NCBI GenBank assembly: GCA_902783515.1
Contig: CACZRK010000284.1
Coordinates: forward strand, 1-5,521
DNA: 5,521 nucleotides
Direction of reading: 5' to 3'
Source: an uncultured Coriobacteriaceae bacterium
GTDB lineage: Bacteria; Actinomycetota; Coriobacteriia; Coriobacteriales; UMGS124
The notes under the pieces were generated by a model that saw only the letters and a program-made list of their open reading frames with translations, ran no database searches and was not told where the DNA came from. Positions within the stretch are counted from its first letter, which is position 1; every line of letters begins with the position of its first letter. Of the stretch, positions 5,443-5,521 are shown in pieces. Made by a program: the position numbers and the translations under genes.

Positions 5443-5451
5443 CACGCGAGC

Positions 5452-5521
5452 ATGAAGCAGTTCAAGACGGAGAGTAAGAAGCTTCTGGACCTCATGATCA
5501 ACTCGATCTACACGAACAAGG
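5452..5521 (+). CDS. htpG: Chaperone HtpG (Hsp90 family), 3' part outside the window
   Basis: Only the first 23 codons are present. They read MKQFKTESKKLL followed by DLMINSIYTNK, which is the conserved first helix of the bacterial Hsp90 ATPase domain (compare F-x-S/T-E-x-K-x-LL-x-LMI-x-S-LYSNK in E. coli HtpG). HtpG is a cytoplasmic ATP-driven dimeric chaperone. ATG 5452 is supported by the purine-rich ribosome site 9 nt upstream and by the usual N-terminus. It diverges from nagB and has no functional link to the sugar pathway. The match is short but highly characteristic. Confidence 0.9.
   Translation, partial: MKQFKTESKKLLDLMINSIYTNK

Larger units (their letters stand above)
4987..5451. 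other. Divergent intergenic region between nagB and htpG
   Basis: This is a 465-nt stretch without a convincing gene. The nagB half (to about 5260) is GC-rich and holds one promoter-like motif on the minus strand. Around 5271-5320 there is a clearly AT-richer island with an inverted repeat and -10-like sequences toward htpG. The htpG-proximal part (5361-5402) is made of GC palindromes. It must contain the start signals for both nagBA and htpG. I found no CIRCE (TTAGCACTC-N9-GAGTGCTAA) or HAIR (CTTGAGT-N7-ACTCAAG) heat-shock operator in it. Confidence 0.7.

Noticed and set aside
4987..5451. CIRCE or HspR (HAIR) heat-shock operators upstream of htpG
   Set aside because: Searched by eye for both consensus inverted repeats on both strands; neither is present. 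The ATATCT/AGATAT repeat does not resemble them.

Overview
The window is GC-rich with strongly GC-biased third codon positions. It holds an ordinary but complete set of enzymes for cytoplasmic breakdown of sialic acid and amino sugars, followed by the start of a chaperone gene. GC content, the actinobacterial style of the lyase, the short 242-residue NagB and the N-terminus of HtpG suggest a high-GC Gram-positive, most likely a Coriobacteriia member of the Olsenella/Collinsella/Atopobium type. The class is an inference; no rRNA or other phylogenetic marker is present.

Layout: (1) Positions 1-928 (+) hold the nearly complete end of a dihydrodipicolinate synthase/N-acetylneuraminate lyase family gene (nanA-like), closed by a strong intrinsic terminator at 944-986. 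(2) Positions 1020-1991 (+) encode a ROK-family sugar kinase (nanK-like), and 2061-2744 (+) encode N-acetylmannosamine-6-phosphate 2-epimerase (nanE). (3) Positions 2745-2924 are a convergent intergenic region packed with inverted repeats, including a perfect 14-bp one. (4) On the minus strand, nagB (4986-4258) is followed by nagA (4136-2925), separated by a 121-nt spacer that can form two hairpins. (5) Positions 4987-5451 form a 465-nt divergent intergenic region with an AT-rich island and two GC-rich palindromes. (6) From 5452 (+) the window has the first 23 codons of htpG (Hsp90).

Together the five enzymes account for the chain Neu5Ac -> ManNAc + pyruvate (lyase), ManNAc-6-P (kinase), GlcNAc-6-P (epimerase), GlcN-6-P + acetate (NagA) and fructose-6-P + ammonia (NagB). 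No transporter, sialidase or dedicated regulator is visible; they may lie upstream of position 1 or elsewhere. The two arms converge, so they are separately transcribed and need not be co-regulated.

I see no mobile element, CRISPR array, tRNA, rRNA or evidently new system. The points that merit a second look are modest: substitutions in the lyase signature loop, a His in place of a Cys in the kinase zinc site, an acidic low-complexity insertion in NagA, the terminator between nanA and nanK, and the structured leader of htpG.
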